NCBI GenBank assembly: GCA_023055355.1
Contig: JALJCS010000002.1
Location: forward strand, 75,845,001 to 75,909,000
Reading direction: 5' to 3'
Length of the DNA: 64,000 bases
Origin: Agelaius tricolor
Taxonomy: Eukaryota; Chordata; Aves; Passeriformes; Icteridae
The position numbers and the translations under genes are program-made. This document shows, piece after piece, positions 35,540 through 47,960 of this stretch; position 1 is the first letter of the stretch, and every line of letters begins with the position of its first letter. The notes beneath the pieces were generated by a model, which was not told where the DNA came from, made no database searches, and worked only from the letters and a program-made list of their open reading frames with translations.

Positions 35540-35900
35540 GCTAAATTGGAGGAATTAAATTTGATTGAATCTAAGCCTGTTTATTTTTTATTTCTGCAGA
35601 ACAGACGTTGAGTGATTTGTAATACTTCATTGGAAATCTTCAGGAACTTGCTATCATGTAATCCATTTTTTTGCTGAAGAATACGACCGCAGGGGACAAG
35701 GCCATATTGGTTTGTTGTTAATGTACTGGAAAGAGGTACTATGGAGAAAACAGTTAATATTAAATTACGAACACAAGGTTATCTTTCTGCTGCACATGCT
35801 CCACTGCCCTAGGCAGGGGTAATCTGTTAATAGCATTCAGCCAAAATGACACCATTAAGGAACTGAAGCTACACATCTTTTGCAAGCTGAATGATGTATA
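35540..35900. promoter_or_regulatory. Putative conserved non-coding element
   Basis: This unique stretch contains ggaattaaatttgattg, an isolated two-CpG motif (aatacgaccgcagggg near 35681), ccatattggtttg, and gttaatattaaattacg. The CpGs are conspicuous because the surroundings are almost devoid of them. There is no coding frame. Confidence 0.22.
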
Positions 35901-38165
35901 AAGCTGGTTTTCTATCATCCTAGATGCAATAAATTATCCATGCTGCTAAAAATTGATACAAGTCAGAAGTTTGATAAAACTGGCACCCCAACACAAATGG
36001 AAGTGCTGCTTGTCAGGAAAGGACACAGAGATGTGAATGCTGCAGGCCTACCTTTTATTTGTGCCTATCTTTCCTCTTTTCTGATTTTTCATGTTTTAAG
36101 TGGCAATCTGGCTCACTGCCTACAGTGGCATGTAAATGGTGGGAGGCCAAATGTGGAAAGAGAAAGGCAGAAAATGTACAGCCCATAAAGCAGTGTAGAT
36201 GAGGAAACACTAAAGACGTACATCCCTGGTCTAGCTTGAATGAATCACTGCTTTTTACTATCTGTTCTTCATTGCAGTTGTCTCTATGAATAAAACAGGT
36301 TCAAGAACTTCTGCTTAAGTGCAGGTATCTAAGAGCACTGGTCTAGATTAGTTCAGCACCATCCCATGATACATGAGCTCTCAATTCCTCACACTGAAAC
36401 TGTTCCACATTATTATGGCATAATGAAAGCTTTTTATTATGACAGAAAAGCCAAAACAGAGTGTTGAGAGTCCTTTTAACTGTAGGAATACACAGGATAG
36501 TTTTCCTTTCCAAAAATTAATTTCTTTTACTGCATGGGTTTACTGTTGGTTTAGACCCTGTCTAGAAGGACCTGGAGTTAGATCCATGAAGGTCACAGTA
36601 CCACATCATATTTAAACCCCTAAATAGGGTAAAAATGTGGTCCTCAAATTCTTTGTCCAGCTTCTTCTCATTCCTGGGAAGACTTAAGCCTCCATGAAGT
36701 CTGTGGTTTGTCATAGAATTTGTCTGAACTTGTCCCAAGAGAAGTTGGAGCTCTTGACCCTCAGCAGTACTGAATAGCCACACACCTCACACACCTTCCT
36801 CCCTGTTCTGCTTCCACTGGAAGTAGAAATGGTTCATCCTCAAGGGGTGCCCAGCAGATATGACTCTCAACCACCTTGGTGGAAAGATTATCCCTTTTCT
36901 TCCCATTTGTTCAAGGCTTCAGCTGAGAGCACAGAGGAGAGACTTCAGCCTCAACCTGAGCATCACTGATGATGTTCAGTGGTGGATGGCAACACACACC
37001 ACCTCTCCTAGTTTTCAGGAAGTACAGAAGAGTTTAGTGGCCTGGAAAAAAAAGCAAAAGAAAGAGGTGGGATATTTTTGGGTCTGCTAGATAGGCACTC
37101 CCATGAAAGGAAAAGGGCAGAGAAATCAGGGTTTCACTCTACTGTGCCAAAAACTAGTGTTTTAGCTTTTTTGTCCTTTGTCCTCTGTATTATTTTTCTA
37201 CACTCAGTAATGACACCTGGCTTCCCCTAAGGGAGCACAGCCTGTTTGCAACTCTTCTGTCTGTCCTACAGCAGTTTTGGCTGAAGCGGGAGGTAGTGGT
37301 TAGATAATGTGATGGACTGCACTGATGAGCTGTCTTCATTCTGCTCTCTGAGGGTATAGACCAACCCTGGGGACCCACCCCTTCTAACAGGATCCAATTG
37401 CCATATATACATATTTTTTCAATTTTACTAGAGCTTTTTAAGTAGAGGGCTTTTGGAAGTAGAATCTCCATGAGGGCCAAGAAAAAGCAACAATGTTAAG
37501 CTTTTGTCACTCCAATTTTTGCATTGTTCAAGGGCTCTTGCGTCCCAGTACAACACAAAAAAGGCCCTAAATAGACTTAAATGAGATATATTTTATTTCA
37601 GAGCAGTGCAATATGACTGCACAAAAAATTAATCCTGTTTAGTTCCACTTCTTCCATGTTCACTGCCTTGTGGCAAGACCCCTTATGGTACCACAGCAAC
37701 CTACCTCAGCCTAGATATCTCCTCACACAGGAGATATATGTGTATATACAAGTTTTCTATTGTTTCATTGATTGTATTTGTAAAAGAAGTAACAGGAGTG
37801 ATTATATCAATCCCAACTCATCCTCAGAATTACCCCATCCCAACCATATCCCTCTACCATGAAACACACTGGCAAGGATTGCAATAGCCACAACAGGGAA
37901 AAGTGTGATTAAAGCACTTAGTAACAGATGGAAAGGATGAGTATTTTTAAAGGCAGCATGAAGGCTCTCAGAAAGTTATTTGATACATACTGATACTTGA
38001 GAGACTGAGAGTGGAATTATTCTGGTATATTAAATCAAGATAAAACAGAAAAAAGGGAAGCCCAGATGACTTTGAAAGAGAAAAAAATATTTGTAAGAGA
38101 ACAGTCTCTAAAAACTCATTAAGAAGGCCTAGATTCTGAATGATGAGATAAATTGAGCTCCTGAG
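35901..38165. other. Non-coding stretch
   Basis: No recognisable repeat family or gene. An 82-codon open stretch at 35940-36188 (+) begins with ATG but has no splice or promoter context. I see nothing to support it. Confidence 0.45.
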
Positions 38166-38209
<44 letters not shown>

Positions 38210-38210
38210 C
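38166..38210. repeat. (TACATA)7 microsatellite
   Basis: About seven and a half perfect hexanucleotide units of TACATA give a 45-bp alternating purine-pyrimidine tract. Confidence 0.96.
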
Positions 38211-38727
38211 TCATTCAGAGTATACAAGCTTAGTTCCATATTTATTGAAATTGTATAGGAAATTTATTTTAACCCTACAAAACCAAATTTGAAGCCCAAT
38301 ATTTTCTTGCTTTGTTTTTCATTTTGCCTGAGTTTAAAACTGTCTCTTGCTCCAAATCAAGGGAAGATGATTTGATTTGGTTAAATGACATGATTACTGA
38401 TGTATTTTCTGAATCTCTAGCTAAACTGAAGAGATGATATATGATATATGAATGTAATTTAAGTCAAATCCCTTGAGAGGAACATGCTGTAGTCTCACTG
38501 TCATTTACAGCTACAGAAAGTAATTGAAAAAGTGCTATTAGATTAAAATCGTATTCTTTTAATCTGCCTTGGTAAAGGTGTAGGTAGCTGACAGTCCCTC
38601 TAATGAGTTGGTAAGGAAGGACCAAGTCTGATTAAAAATAGAACATTTCCCCACAAGAATTTCCATTGCATTTCAGGAAAAGCAATTTTCCCTGTGAAAA
38701 TCCCTGGGCAGGAAGAAAGGCAGAGAC
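38211..38727. other. Non-coding stretch
   Basis: AT-rich unique sequence with no recognisable feature until the CpG-dense patch at 38728. Confidence 0.45.
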
Positions 38728-38845
38728 ACCGCGCACCCTCCCGCAGCGCAGCGCAGCAAGGCGCAGCAGGCGGCATTTCCGAGCCGGGGTCACCGCTCCA
38801 GCCCAGCCTCAGCCTTCACCTCCCCCGGGACAAGGACTCACGCCC
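38728..38845. promoter_or_regulatory. Isolated CpG-dense patch
   Basis: Twelve CpG dinucleotides occur within 113 bp (38730-38842), including ccgcagcgcagcgcagc and ccgagccgggg, inside sequence that otherwise shows almost none. It is too short for a formal CpG island but could be the core of a promoter, a transcribed exon of a non-coding RNA, or part of an inserted element such as a GC-rich LTR. An open frame runs through it (38666-38932, +), Pro/Gln/Arg-rich, as expected from GC-rich DNA. Confidence 0.3.
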
Positions 38846-39834
38846 TGGGACACCCAACCACCAATGCAGCACCAGATCCCTGTGCATCTGCTGCTGCAAA
38901 GGATGGGGACATTGGACAAGGATCTTTCCTGAACCACCACAGCCTGGATGAGTCTCAGCAAACTCCACCGCTAGAGTTTGCTCTCTATTCTTTCAGAAAG
39001 AGCAGAGCTATAGGCAAATTTTGAGCACTTGGCAAATTTAGTGTTATTCAAAGTGTTTTTCCCAAAACTAAAGGCCTGTTTTGTGGCTTTGTGAATTTAC
39101 AGGTGGAATATATCTGAGGGATCTACATTATCCAGAAACAACCCCACAGCAACAAAGAGAAATGCATGTATCAGCAAACGTCTGTTTCTTCTCTTAGAGC
39201 AGGGCTGGTCTTTGAGTGTGCTCCTCAGCCCAGCAGAGCAATCAGGGCTTCTCTGGGTTTAAACAAAGGAGCCCACCCTACAACCCAGTGATTTCTTTTC
39301 CACTTCTGATCATGAAAAAAAATTTGCCTCTTTTTATAGTTGTAATGAAATGTTCTTTTATCTAATTACTCATTCAAGTTACTAGTGATATTATTTAACT
39401 ATGGGTAAAAGACAGAATATTCAGAAGTAACAGAAAAGACAACTGGGCCTTAATAAAAGAATACATATTTTGCACCTTATTGAGCTGCACAGCAAACATT
39501 TCACTAACTGGTTTCTCTTAAGAAACCTTCTGTGTGCTAAAAATACTGCTGTTAGTGGGATAAACATTACAGGTTATGTGTGTTTTCCTGTCATTGATAA
39601 AATCTGATATAAGCTTGAGCGTCTGATTTTTCAGTGAAATCAAAATTATAGGTTCTAAGGGATTCAGAACTGTCAAGGGAAACTCCTTTTGACCACAGAT
39701 CTCTAGAAAAGAGAAGGGAGCAGGAACAAGGGCCTGAACAGTCATGTCAGTCAAAGGGAAATACTTGGGCAGGAATGAAAGGAACCTATGGATCAGCATC
39801 TGGCTGCACCACAGATGCCACAGCCAGACTTTAC
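38846..39834. other. Non-coding stretch
   Basis: Moderately GC-rich to about 38980, then AT-rich. A 116-codon minus-strand open stretch (39518-39868) begins inside the following candidate region and lacks independent support. Confidence 0.4.
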
Positions 39835-40042
39835 CTTGTTTTTCCAACAGACTCTCTTCAAGGGACAAAGATTGAGGGCAAGATTTGTGAAAAAGTCTGT
39901 CAATAATTTTTTTGCTATTTTTTTTTTATCGGAGTCTGACATGCAAACATTTGCAGTGGAATTTGATACAGGAGCTGACATTGTTTCAACATCTTTTCCA
40001 GTGCTTTTTAAGATATCAGTCAAGTTTGTGGGTGGCCTCAAA
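39835..40042 (-). CDS. Candidate coding exon, open on both strands
   Basis: On the minus strand an acceptor CTCTTGCCCAG precedes 208 bp that end at a donor AACAAG|GTAAAG. The frame is open throughout (about 69 codons) and reads as a Lys-, Asn- and Thr-rich segment starting LRPPTNLTDILKSTGKDVE and ending KRVCWKNK. The intron before it would be phase 2 and the one after it phase 0. The plus strand is also open here (39788-40057, ATG to stop, 89 codons) and contains EFDTGADI, which resembles the aspartic-protease active-site signature. At most one of the two readings can be meaningful, and perhaps neither is. Confidence 0.18.
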
Positions 40043-40383
40043 CTGGGCAAGAGTTAAAAATACACTGAGGCATTGGGTGATGGGGAACCCAACTCCAACA
40101 AAGCCAAAGGCAAAGCCATCCTCTGAGGATGGAGTATCCCCATGCAGCACTCCACTTGGCTGATGCAAGGTTAGGCATCAGCTCTGCAGAGAAAGATCTG
40201 CTGGTCTTGTGGGGCAGCAGGTTGAGTATTAAGTCAGCAATGAGGCCTTGAGACAGGGGCACCCAGAGCTGCATTAGTAGTCCTTTCTGTGCTGGAAGAA
40301 TGATCATTCTCCTCTGCTAAACACTTGCAAGAAGCACTGTGTCAATTTTGAGCTTCCTAGTGCAAGAATCATCAGTAAGCTGA

Positions 40384-40830
40384 AGTGAGTCAAGCAGAGT
40401 GTCACTAAGATGTCCAGGGGCTGGAGCACACAGTGTATGAGGAGAGAATGTCGATTTGTTTGGTCTAGGGAAGACAAGGAGAAGGATGGATCCAATTATC
40501 ATCTTCCACCACCTAATGGGTGTTTACAGAGAAGATGAAGTCCAGTTTTTCTCAGGGGTGCACAGTGAAAGGCAGGAAGCAACAGATGCATTTTATGGCA
40601 AAGAAATCACATTTTTTAAAAAAAGTTTTCCATTATTAACAGTGGTTAAGCAAAGTAACAGGCTGTCTGGAGAGGTGGTGGAGATGTCCTTGGAGATTTT
40701 CAAATTGACTGGAAAGTATCCCAAGCAACCTGACCCAACTTTGATGTCAGCCCTAGTTTGAGGAGATGGGACAAAGTGACCTTCAGAGGTCTCTTCAAAT
40801 CTGAATTGAACTTTGATTCACTACCTATTT
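40384..40830 (+). mobile_element. CR1 LINE 3' fragment, diverged
   Basis: This follows the sense strand of CR1 with many substitutions and an insertion-rich middle: 'gatgtccaggggctggagca', 'agaatgtcgatttgtttggt', 'gtaacaggctgtctggagag', 'gtggtggagatgtccttgga', 'gacaaagtgaccttcagagg'. The terminal repeats are lost. It is more diverged than the 18.25 and 27.28 kb copies, with no ORF. Confidence 0.82.
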
Positions 40831-42774
40831 TAAATGCTTCTCTTTGAAGTCTACAGAAATATCTTCTATGGAGAACAAGGTTTTTCTCTCTAATTTTAAC
40901 CATCTGAAAAATAGATTGGGGAATTTGAAGAATGTGAAGTTAAATCACAATGTGATCTACAGAGTATGGTGTTTGCTTCTGGTTAAGTCGGTGATAGCCA
41001 GAAATCATTAGACAGGTTGGTGTTGCTGTCATTTTGACAGGTGATCAAAGAAGGAAAAGAACAAACTATTACCTTGCTCCCAGTTTGTTTAAAGACACAA
41101 AGGAAGGGTGGAGTGACCAGACTGGAATGTATTAAATTTGTTTTCAAAACCACTGGATTTTGGTTATAGGCATTTCAGGACAAAAATTTCAAAACAAGTA
41201 ATTCCCATTTTAATGAGGAAAATCTGTGTACAAAACCAGCTTTTGGACACAAATCACAGTGCTTGTGCCTCTAAGTAACCAGTTGCTAATGTAAATCAGG
41301 TGCTCAGAGGAAGAAGAGTTTTGAGTCATTTATTGTGGAGGGCAAATTTTGTGGATTCAAAATGTCTCCCCACAAATCTCTTTGGAAAATGAGTCCTGGC
41401 ATTCAATGTGACTTCTTATGCTTTGTGGCCTGTGCAATTATATGTCTCCTACTGTGTCAGTAAAGTGACTTTTTTAATTACCCTTATACCACTCCCACTT
41501 CCCAAAATGACATTCAAAAATACAGGTCTGCAAAAATCTTTAAGAGGAATAATGTTTGTATTACCCTCAAAATGGCTGCTTTAAGTTTTATTCTCAGTAC
41601 ATCAATCCACATGAGAATTTTGCAGATGTTAAAAACACATACACTCTATAAATTAATCTATGCCACTTGAGGGAATTGAAGGAAAGAAAGGAAATACATA
41701 TAATTCAGTGTAATGAATTCAGATATGTGGCTTTACCACCAGCTTCATTTTCATTTTAAGTGTAGAAACTGGCAATCAAAGTTAGCACAAAAGTGATAGT
41801 CTTTTTATAAATGCACATGCTTCACTGTTGGATGCTTCTTGGCTGATAAGCCTGGCTTCTCAAGAGTATTTTCAGAGAGAACCAAAAGGCAATGCTGAAT
41901 AGTTCAGATGCAAAAACTGAATAGGAAATGATGCTTCAGGCAAACAAAAGCCTCAGCAATGCTTATTAATTGATTATAAATAATTTTATCTTAGAATAAA
42001 AGAAATGATTCTACCAGCAGTTTTAGAAAAGGGAGCCTCAGAGCAAGGGAAGGGGTGGATGAGAATGGAAGGATACATTGAATAGGAGCACCTTTATGCC
42101 ATCTGTGGAAACACAAATTGCAGTAGGTAAGCTGTGCAAAGGAAGATCTTCACAACATAGCATGAGGGGTTTTTTCAGTAAAAAAAGTTATCAAATGCAA
42201 TAATAATTCCCCCCAAATCTCTCTTCATCCATGCATGGATTACTGAGGGAGCATACCAGAAAGGAGACATCTAATAACCTTTAATCTCTACCTGTTCTGG
42301 AAGTCTTTAGGTCTCTTCAGCCCTGCAGACAGGGACTGAAACCAGATGTTTAGCTGGGCCCCAAGTTGTTCCAGCTTAGTCTGAGTTCCCATCATGAGCA
42401 AATTCATTAGAACAGCTCAGATTTGCTTCCAGTGGGAGACAAAAGCAGTGACTCAGTGCTGCTTTCTGTTCTGGCACTGGATTTCTGCACAACTTCATAC
42501 TTCTCAGGTTGTGTGCATGGGTCAGCGAGTGATCTCTGCAAGAAGACAGGGTGGGGCCTTGTTGCTAATGTGGCACATAGCAGCACCCCAGCATTTGTGG
42601 GATGGTCACAGCTGATCACAGAGGCAGCAGTGGGAGCAGCTGTTTACCAGTATTCAAAAGAACAGAAAATCTGTGGCCACCTCTGGAGGTTTCCATGTCC
42701 TACCTCCTGCCCATAGTAGTGCTGGTATCATGGCTGCATCTGATTGCCCAGAGCCTTGCTCAGTCATAGCTTAA
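40831..42774. other. Non-coding stretch
   Basis: Unique sequence with no recognised gene. A donor-like TAG|GTAAGC occurs at 42127 (+) without a good upstream acceptor. A motif-rich AT segment near 41955-41990 (cttattaattgattataaat) may be regulatory. Confidence 0.4.
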
Positions 42775-42840
42775 CTTCTCCAATAACAGGGATTTCACAG
42801 GCTTCCTGGGCAGCCAGTCCATATTCACCTTCTCTCTAGC
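42775..42840 (-). mobile_element. Probable short CR1 fragment
   Basis: The words ccaataacagggatttcaca and cttcctgggcagccagtcca follow the antisense CR1 3' UTR pattern (acaggg-act-ccac ... cctgggcagcc-tgttcca). Only about 65 bp align by eye, so it could be coincidence, but the order and spacing fit. Confidence 0.45.
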
Positions 42841-42862
42841 CCTGTCTTCTCTCTAACCCTGT
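42829..42862. repeat. 17-bp tandem duplication
   Basis: cttctctctagccctgt is followed directly by cttctctctaaccctgt, one mismatch apart. It partly overlaps the probable CR1 fragment. Confidence 0.85.
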
Positions 42863-45800
42863 CTAATTGAAGAATTTCCCAATTCAGATATGGTAAATGG
42901 AGCCATACAGTCCTGTGGATATGAGGATCTCCTACCTGGATTGAGACACACCAATTCATCCAGGAGTTCAAAAGGTTTTGTTTCAACAGATCTTTATACC
43001 AAGTGCTAGAAACTTTTGATGATCCTCTGATTAAGTCATCCCATTTATTCAGCATTATGATGGCTAAACATCTGGATGGCAGGGTCAGGGGTTCAGGACT
43101 CTTTTATTTTATAGGCCTTCCAAATTTGAAGAAATGGGTGAAGATTATGTGTGAATGCTGTGGAGTCAGGATAATACAGCATTCTATGTGTTCTAATTTT
43201 TTCTTCATATTCTATCTTGGAAATGTACCTCAGAAATTGTCCACTGGAGTCTGAAGATTAATTTTGAGCACCTGGTGTGTGTCTGGACATCTGTGGACAC
43301 TGTATGTGCACTCATATATTGACACAGATAGCAGAATTGACTTCAAAGTAACAATCCATGAGAGAAGATGTTTGGAACTGTGAGCACGGTGTCCATAGGC
43401 AGGCACACACCTCTATGAAGTTCACAGTTAAGGAAGGTGATCTGAAAAGTGCAATCAAGTGCCTATTATGGACCTGGAGATGTCTGCCCAAAAGCCTCCA
43501 TAAAAATTTTGAACCCTTGGGTAGAAAAAAAAAAAAATTAGAAGGGTGGTAGATTAAACTGAAAAAACAGAAATTTGAGAATTCTTTTTTTTTTTTTTTC
43601 TTTTCTGATGGATAGACAGAGTGAAAAGCTGTGCTGAGACTGGTAGTGGAGAACTGCCAAGCCTATATCATTTGAAATGGCAGAAGAGATTAGGAAAAAG
43701 AGTATTGCCACTTTGAAAAATTTTGGCCTTCATGGCAGCTAACTACTGATCCCCTTCAAGTCATCATCACAAGGAAATTAAAAAAAAAATCATGAGAGAA
43801 ATTAAAAGAAGAGACTCCAATAGACACACTTGGGAGAAATGCTCCCATGACAGTGATTTGTGTTTGCACATCCAGACTTAGTCCCACATATCATCCAAAT
43901 CACTTCTAAAACTCATGAAAAGGCGTACTGCCTTGTACAGTAACAAGGAATGCACTGTCCATTATTCACCAGAAAAATGTGTTACCAGACTCTCTCTTGA
44001 GAATGAGTTTTTCTTGAGGGAACATACATATTATGAAGGTTTGAAAAATCCAAGTGTCTATTTTAGTTAAGTCCAAACAGGTTTTGATTAAAGGAATGCC
44101 CCAAATATTAGTTCTGGCATCTTAGAACTAACATGGTCACAGAGGTTGCCTCTGGGATATTTCATCTTCATTCTCCTCCTTAGTTTCATTTTTGCTGCAT
44201 ATATGATGCTTTTTCTTTGTATAATAACTTGAGGTACCAGACAGACAACAGAAAAATTGCCTACAGCTTCAGCAGAGAAAGAGAGTGATAAATCCTTCAG
44301 GTTATTATAGATGAGCCCAAAGTTGTCATTTTCCTATCCTGCAAGATTTATCAATTTCCATGCTGTTACTTATTCTTCATTAATAGCATAATGTAGACTG
44401 GTTCATCTTTGGTCCCATGTCCTTTTTTACTTTATTTCATACTTTGTATCACAGAGCTGTGATAAAAAGTCATCAAAATCATTGTTGCACCATATTTATA
44501 TGAACTATAGTGATTCAGTCTTCTGTTAACTGATAAATGATGTTTTTCTGTAACTACTTGTATTTTTCCTCATTTGTCATCATGGTTCTGCCATTTGTAC
44601 TATCTTTTCATTGTCTTCTTGGCTTTTTTTTCCCCCCAGAGAATGACATTTCTTGTATCCCATAAATATTTTAAAAAACATTTTCAAAACACTGATAAAA
44701 AAATAAAAACATTAGCAAAGTGCTATTTTTGACTTAATGTCTATTTATCACCTCTTCCTTAAATATATATGTATCATGATGTTATAACTTTCACTTGAAT
44801 ATTACAAATCATTTCAAAAGCACAATTTTATTCAATCTCAAAATGCTTGTTGAAGGAAGAAAATAAAAAAATATCCCTACTTTTTAAGAAGAGCAAATTG
44901 TAAAAGTCACCCTGAAGTGACCTAGCCAGCAATTGTGTGCAGGGAAAGGACCCACAAACCTGGGCTTCCCATTCCCTGCGCTGCAGATGAACAGCAGTAG
45001 CTGCTGCTCCTCTTTCTGTTCATTGATGTTGTCTCCCTAGGAACACAGTTGTGTATGTCCACAATAAACCACGGGAGCCAGGAGGTACTGGACCCTCCTA
45101 ATCTGGTTATTGTCTTGTCTTTGAAAGCTCCCTCAAAACCACACAGAAGATCAGAGATCCAAGGCAGAAGCTGTTTTTTATCACAGGGGACCAATTCAAG
45201 TTTGCTAATGATGGAAAAGGATCTGGGTGATCTGGGCCACCTAGATGGCAGCTATTTGTTCTATCTCCTAGACTCAGTCTGCATCAGTACATTCAATTCT
45301 TCACACTCATAAATCAGTTTTCTTAGTATTAACTTTGAATTTTACTTTTAATTGGTAACGTAATGAGAGACCAGTACTACTCACAGACCTCTGAGGCTTT
45401 CCAATAAGACTCTATGATTGTGAACAATGTTTTCTTAGCTAAGAAGGCCTGATCACTGTGAGTAAGGCCCCAAATCATTACAGTCAAATACTTTATTTTG
45501 GTGATATCCTTAACAAAGATACCTCAAAGAAACTATAAAAAAACACAATACTGATATTAACTCTGGCAAGCAAGGTGTAGTATCTGCTCCAAGATGTAAG
45601 ACTTCTGTTCCAGAGCAATTACATTTTTAGCATAAAACTTCCTTTTGGCAAAACTTTGGCAACAGTTCCTTGAAGCCAAATATGCACAAGATAGAAACAT
45701 GTTAGCTTTTATTGATTTTGAATTTCATACCTTTAAATATCAATTAGATACCTTTAAATCTCATTGGTCTTGTGCAGAACTCAGGGGAGAGATATGGAAA

Positions 45801-46207
45801 TGTAAAATGAAAATGAATTTACAGAGTTAATACATGATATTTTTTCATAAAATTATCAAAGTTCATAATAAATCTTGTTAGGTTATTTCCCTTTTTCTCC
45901 TTCTTCCCTACCCCAGCTAATCCTATCTGAAGATAGATCCAGGATCTCAGGGAACTGAAAACCTCTCCTCGAAATTTCCATATCAGGCCACATATTCAAT
46001 CTTTTCTGTATTTTTAATTAAATCTTATTTTTAATTAATCATGGCTTATCTGTCTTTTATGAACCTCCAGATATTTCCAGTATCACCACCAGACTATAAT
46101 AGGGAGTGATATGTCACAGATAAACTGATTCCAAAGTGTAAACAAGTATAGAAGTCACCCATAACCTAACTTTAGGGGGATTTGAAAGATATTATTTCCA
46201 AACACGT
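42863..46207. other. Non-coding AT-rich stretch
   Basis: An A13 run (43525-43537) and a T15 run (43585-43599) lie 47 bp apart and could pair. The segment 44920-45310 has an AATAAA (near 45063) and LTR-like texture but no inverted TG...CA ends that I can define. No gene is supported. Confidence 0.4.
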
Positions 46208-46236
46208 GCACACACACAGACACACAGACACACACA
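46208..46236. repeat. Imperfect (CA)n microsatellite
   Basis: A CA run is interrupted by two GA substitutions (cacacacacagacacacaga pattern), about 29 bp long. Confidence 0.85.
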
Positions 46237-46924
46237 GGCATTTTTACCTGTATGCAAGCTCCTTCTGTATTGGAATAGGGGCAATTAAAATGCTTTGTTA
46301 AGATGCACGATATCTCAGTTGACATTTTAACCCAGGGGAGAATTTCTGCCTTTTGTATTATATGTCTTCAGATTCCAGGCTTATGAAACTCAAGTCCACT
46401 GAGAATAGTATAGATTTTAAGTGTCAAACCCTGAGTCAGGTTGTGCCATTGATTTTTAAGTAGGGACTCCACATTAAAATCAAATTTTCAGCAGAAAAAA
46501 AAGAAAACATCAATAATAAGTCTCAATTCTCTTCTTAAAGAAGCAAGTCAAAAAAATAGCAGGAAGGCCATTAAAGTGTGTTCTAAATGCAGATACATTT
46601 CAATACAAGGAGGGGGTTTAACTTTGTCCTTACCTGAGAAAATATGCAAAGGTCATTGGAATGAGACTAGAAGAAGCAGGCAGTTTTGATAATAAAGCAA
46701 AAATATCAGAAGACTGGAAGACTAAATGGCATACATCAAGCATAATTTAGATCTGCTTTTTAGCAATTGAGTTGCCATAGCTTGTAAAAAGGCTATAGAG
46801 TAAAACAAAACAATTCTAAGATATTTCACAGAAATACAGAAGTCAGCCATACCAGCACAGAAGGGTATAGCATAACATTAAGAAATGTAAATAGATACCA
46901 GACATTTCAGAATCCCACTTTCAA

Positions 46925-46927
<3 letters not shown>
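46237..46927. other. Non-coding stretch before the A39 tract
   Basis: AT-rich unique sequence. Nothing in the 300 bp before the poly-A tract is recognisable as a retroposed gene or SINE. Confidence 0.4.

Positions 46928-46966
<39 letters not shown>
46928..46966. repeat. A39 homopolymer
   Basis: Thirty-nine consecutive A residues. Such a pure tract could be a retroposition tail, a hypervariable mononucleotide repeat, or a length artefact of assembly. I cannot identify a source transcript upstream or a matching target-site duplication. Confidence 0.95.
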
Positions 46967-46968
<2 letters not shown>

Positions 46969-47930
46969 TGCTTGGGTGTTAAGACTTCTGCAAATTTAAC
47001 ATCTCTATGAAACAAACTTGCCACTTTGATTTTAACAGATTATTTCAGTAAAATATCGTGTTCTAAGTACGATGTCATGCACAACCCTGATAAAAAGTTG
47101 CTGGAGCCTTGGAGAGATCCAGTGTAGCTCCCATGAATTTAGCAGAATTTGTAAACTGAAGCGTTAAAAAATAGCTTCAGACACCCAAACCACTAAAGAC
47201 TGCCCCCCTCAAAACACATTAGGAAAGACTTTCATAGAACACCCGTGGACGTCCTTCAGTGACAGTCCAGAATCAAGGAAATATCATTCTTTCCCATCAA
47301 AAAAACAAAGTTAATAAAAATTATTATGAAGTCCCATCTGCTAAGTCATGGGTGGTGTCCATGCTCTCTCTTTGGAGAAAAGTAAAGTTCTATCCATCTT
47401 TAGATGGATTTTTGCATTTTAAATTTGTACTTGTGGACTGTAACTCACTCTCTGCTGTCTTCACCAAAACAATTAAGTCATTTATGTAGCTTTGTTAGAT
47501 GTGCTAGAATGAGTCTACTAAGATTTTTTTTCCTGAAAGATCCATTTCATAAAGATGTGTCTGAAATAAGAATTTTTAACACACTTACTTGAAATAATAA
47601 CATGCTTCTCATGTTATCTCACAAGTATTAGACCTTTGAAGAGTAATTTAAAAAGTGTAAGCAAATCTTACATGACATCTTAAACATCTAATTCATATCT
47701 GAAATTAGAATATTTTTTACTTTGTGAAGATAAAAGAAATATACTCAAGAAAAGTAAAGAAAAACAACAGATATTGATGATCTGGTAAAAAATAACAAAA
47801 ATGCAATATTAAACTAGGAGTTTAATAATAGAAATTTAGTAATGTAATAGCAATTCTTCAAAAAATTTTCACAATACATTTTAATAATAGTAAAATTGTA
47901 CATACTTGCATTATTTTAACTTTTTAACTA
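46967..47930. other. Non-coding AT-rich stretch
   Basis: No gene or repeat is recognised. The 76-codon open stretch at 47259-47489 (+) has no supporting signals. Confidence 0.45.
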
Positions 47931-47960
47931 ATGAATGAATGAATGAATGAATGTATGAAT
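47931..47960. repeat. (ATGA)n microsatellite
   Basis: About seven ATGA units are present with one interruption (atgt). Confidence 0.93.

Noticed and set aside
44920..45310. LTR-like texture with AATAAA
   Set aside because: No matching inverted termini, no partner LTR, primer-binding site or target-site duplication could be found by eye.
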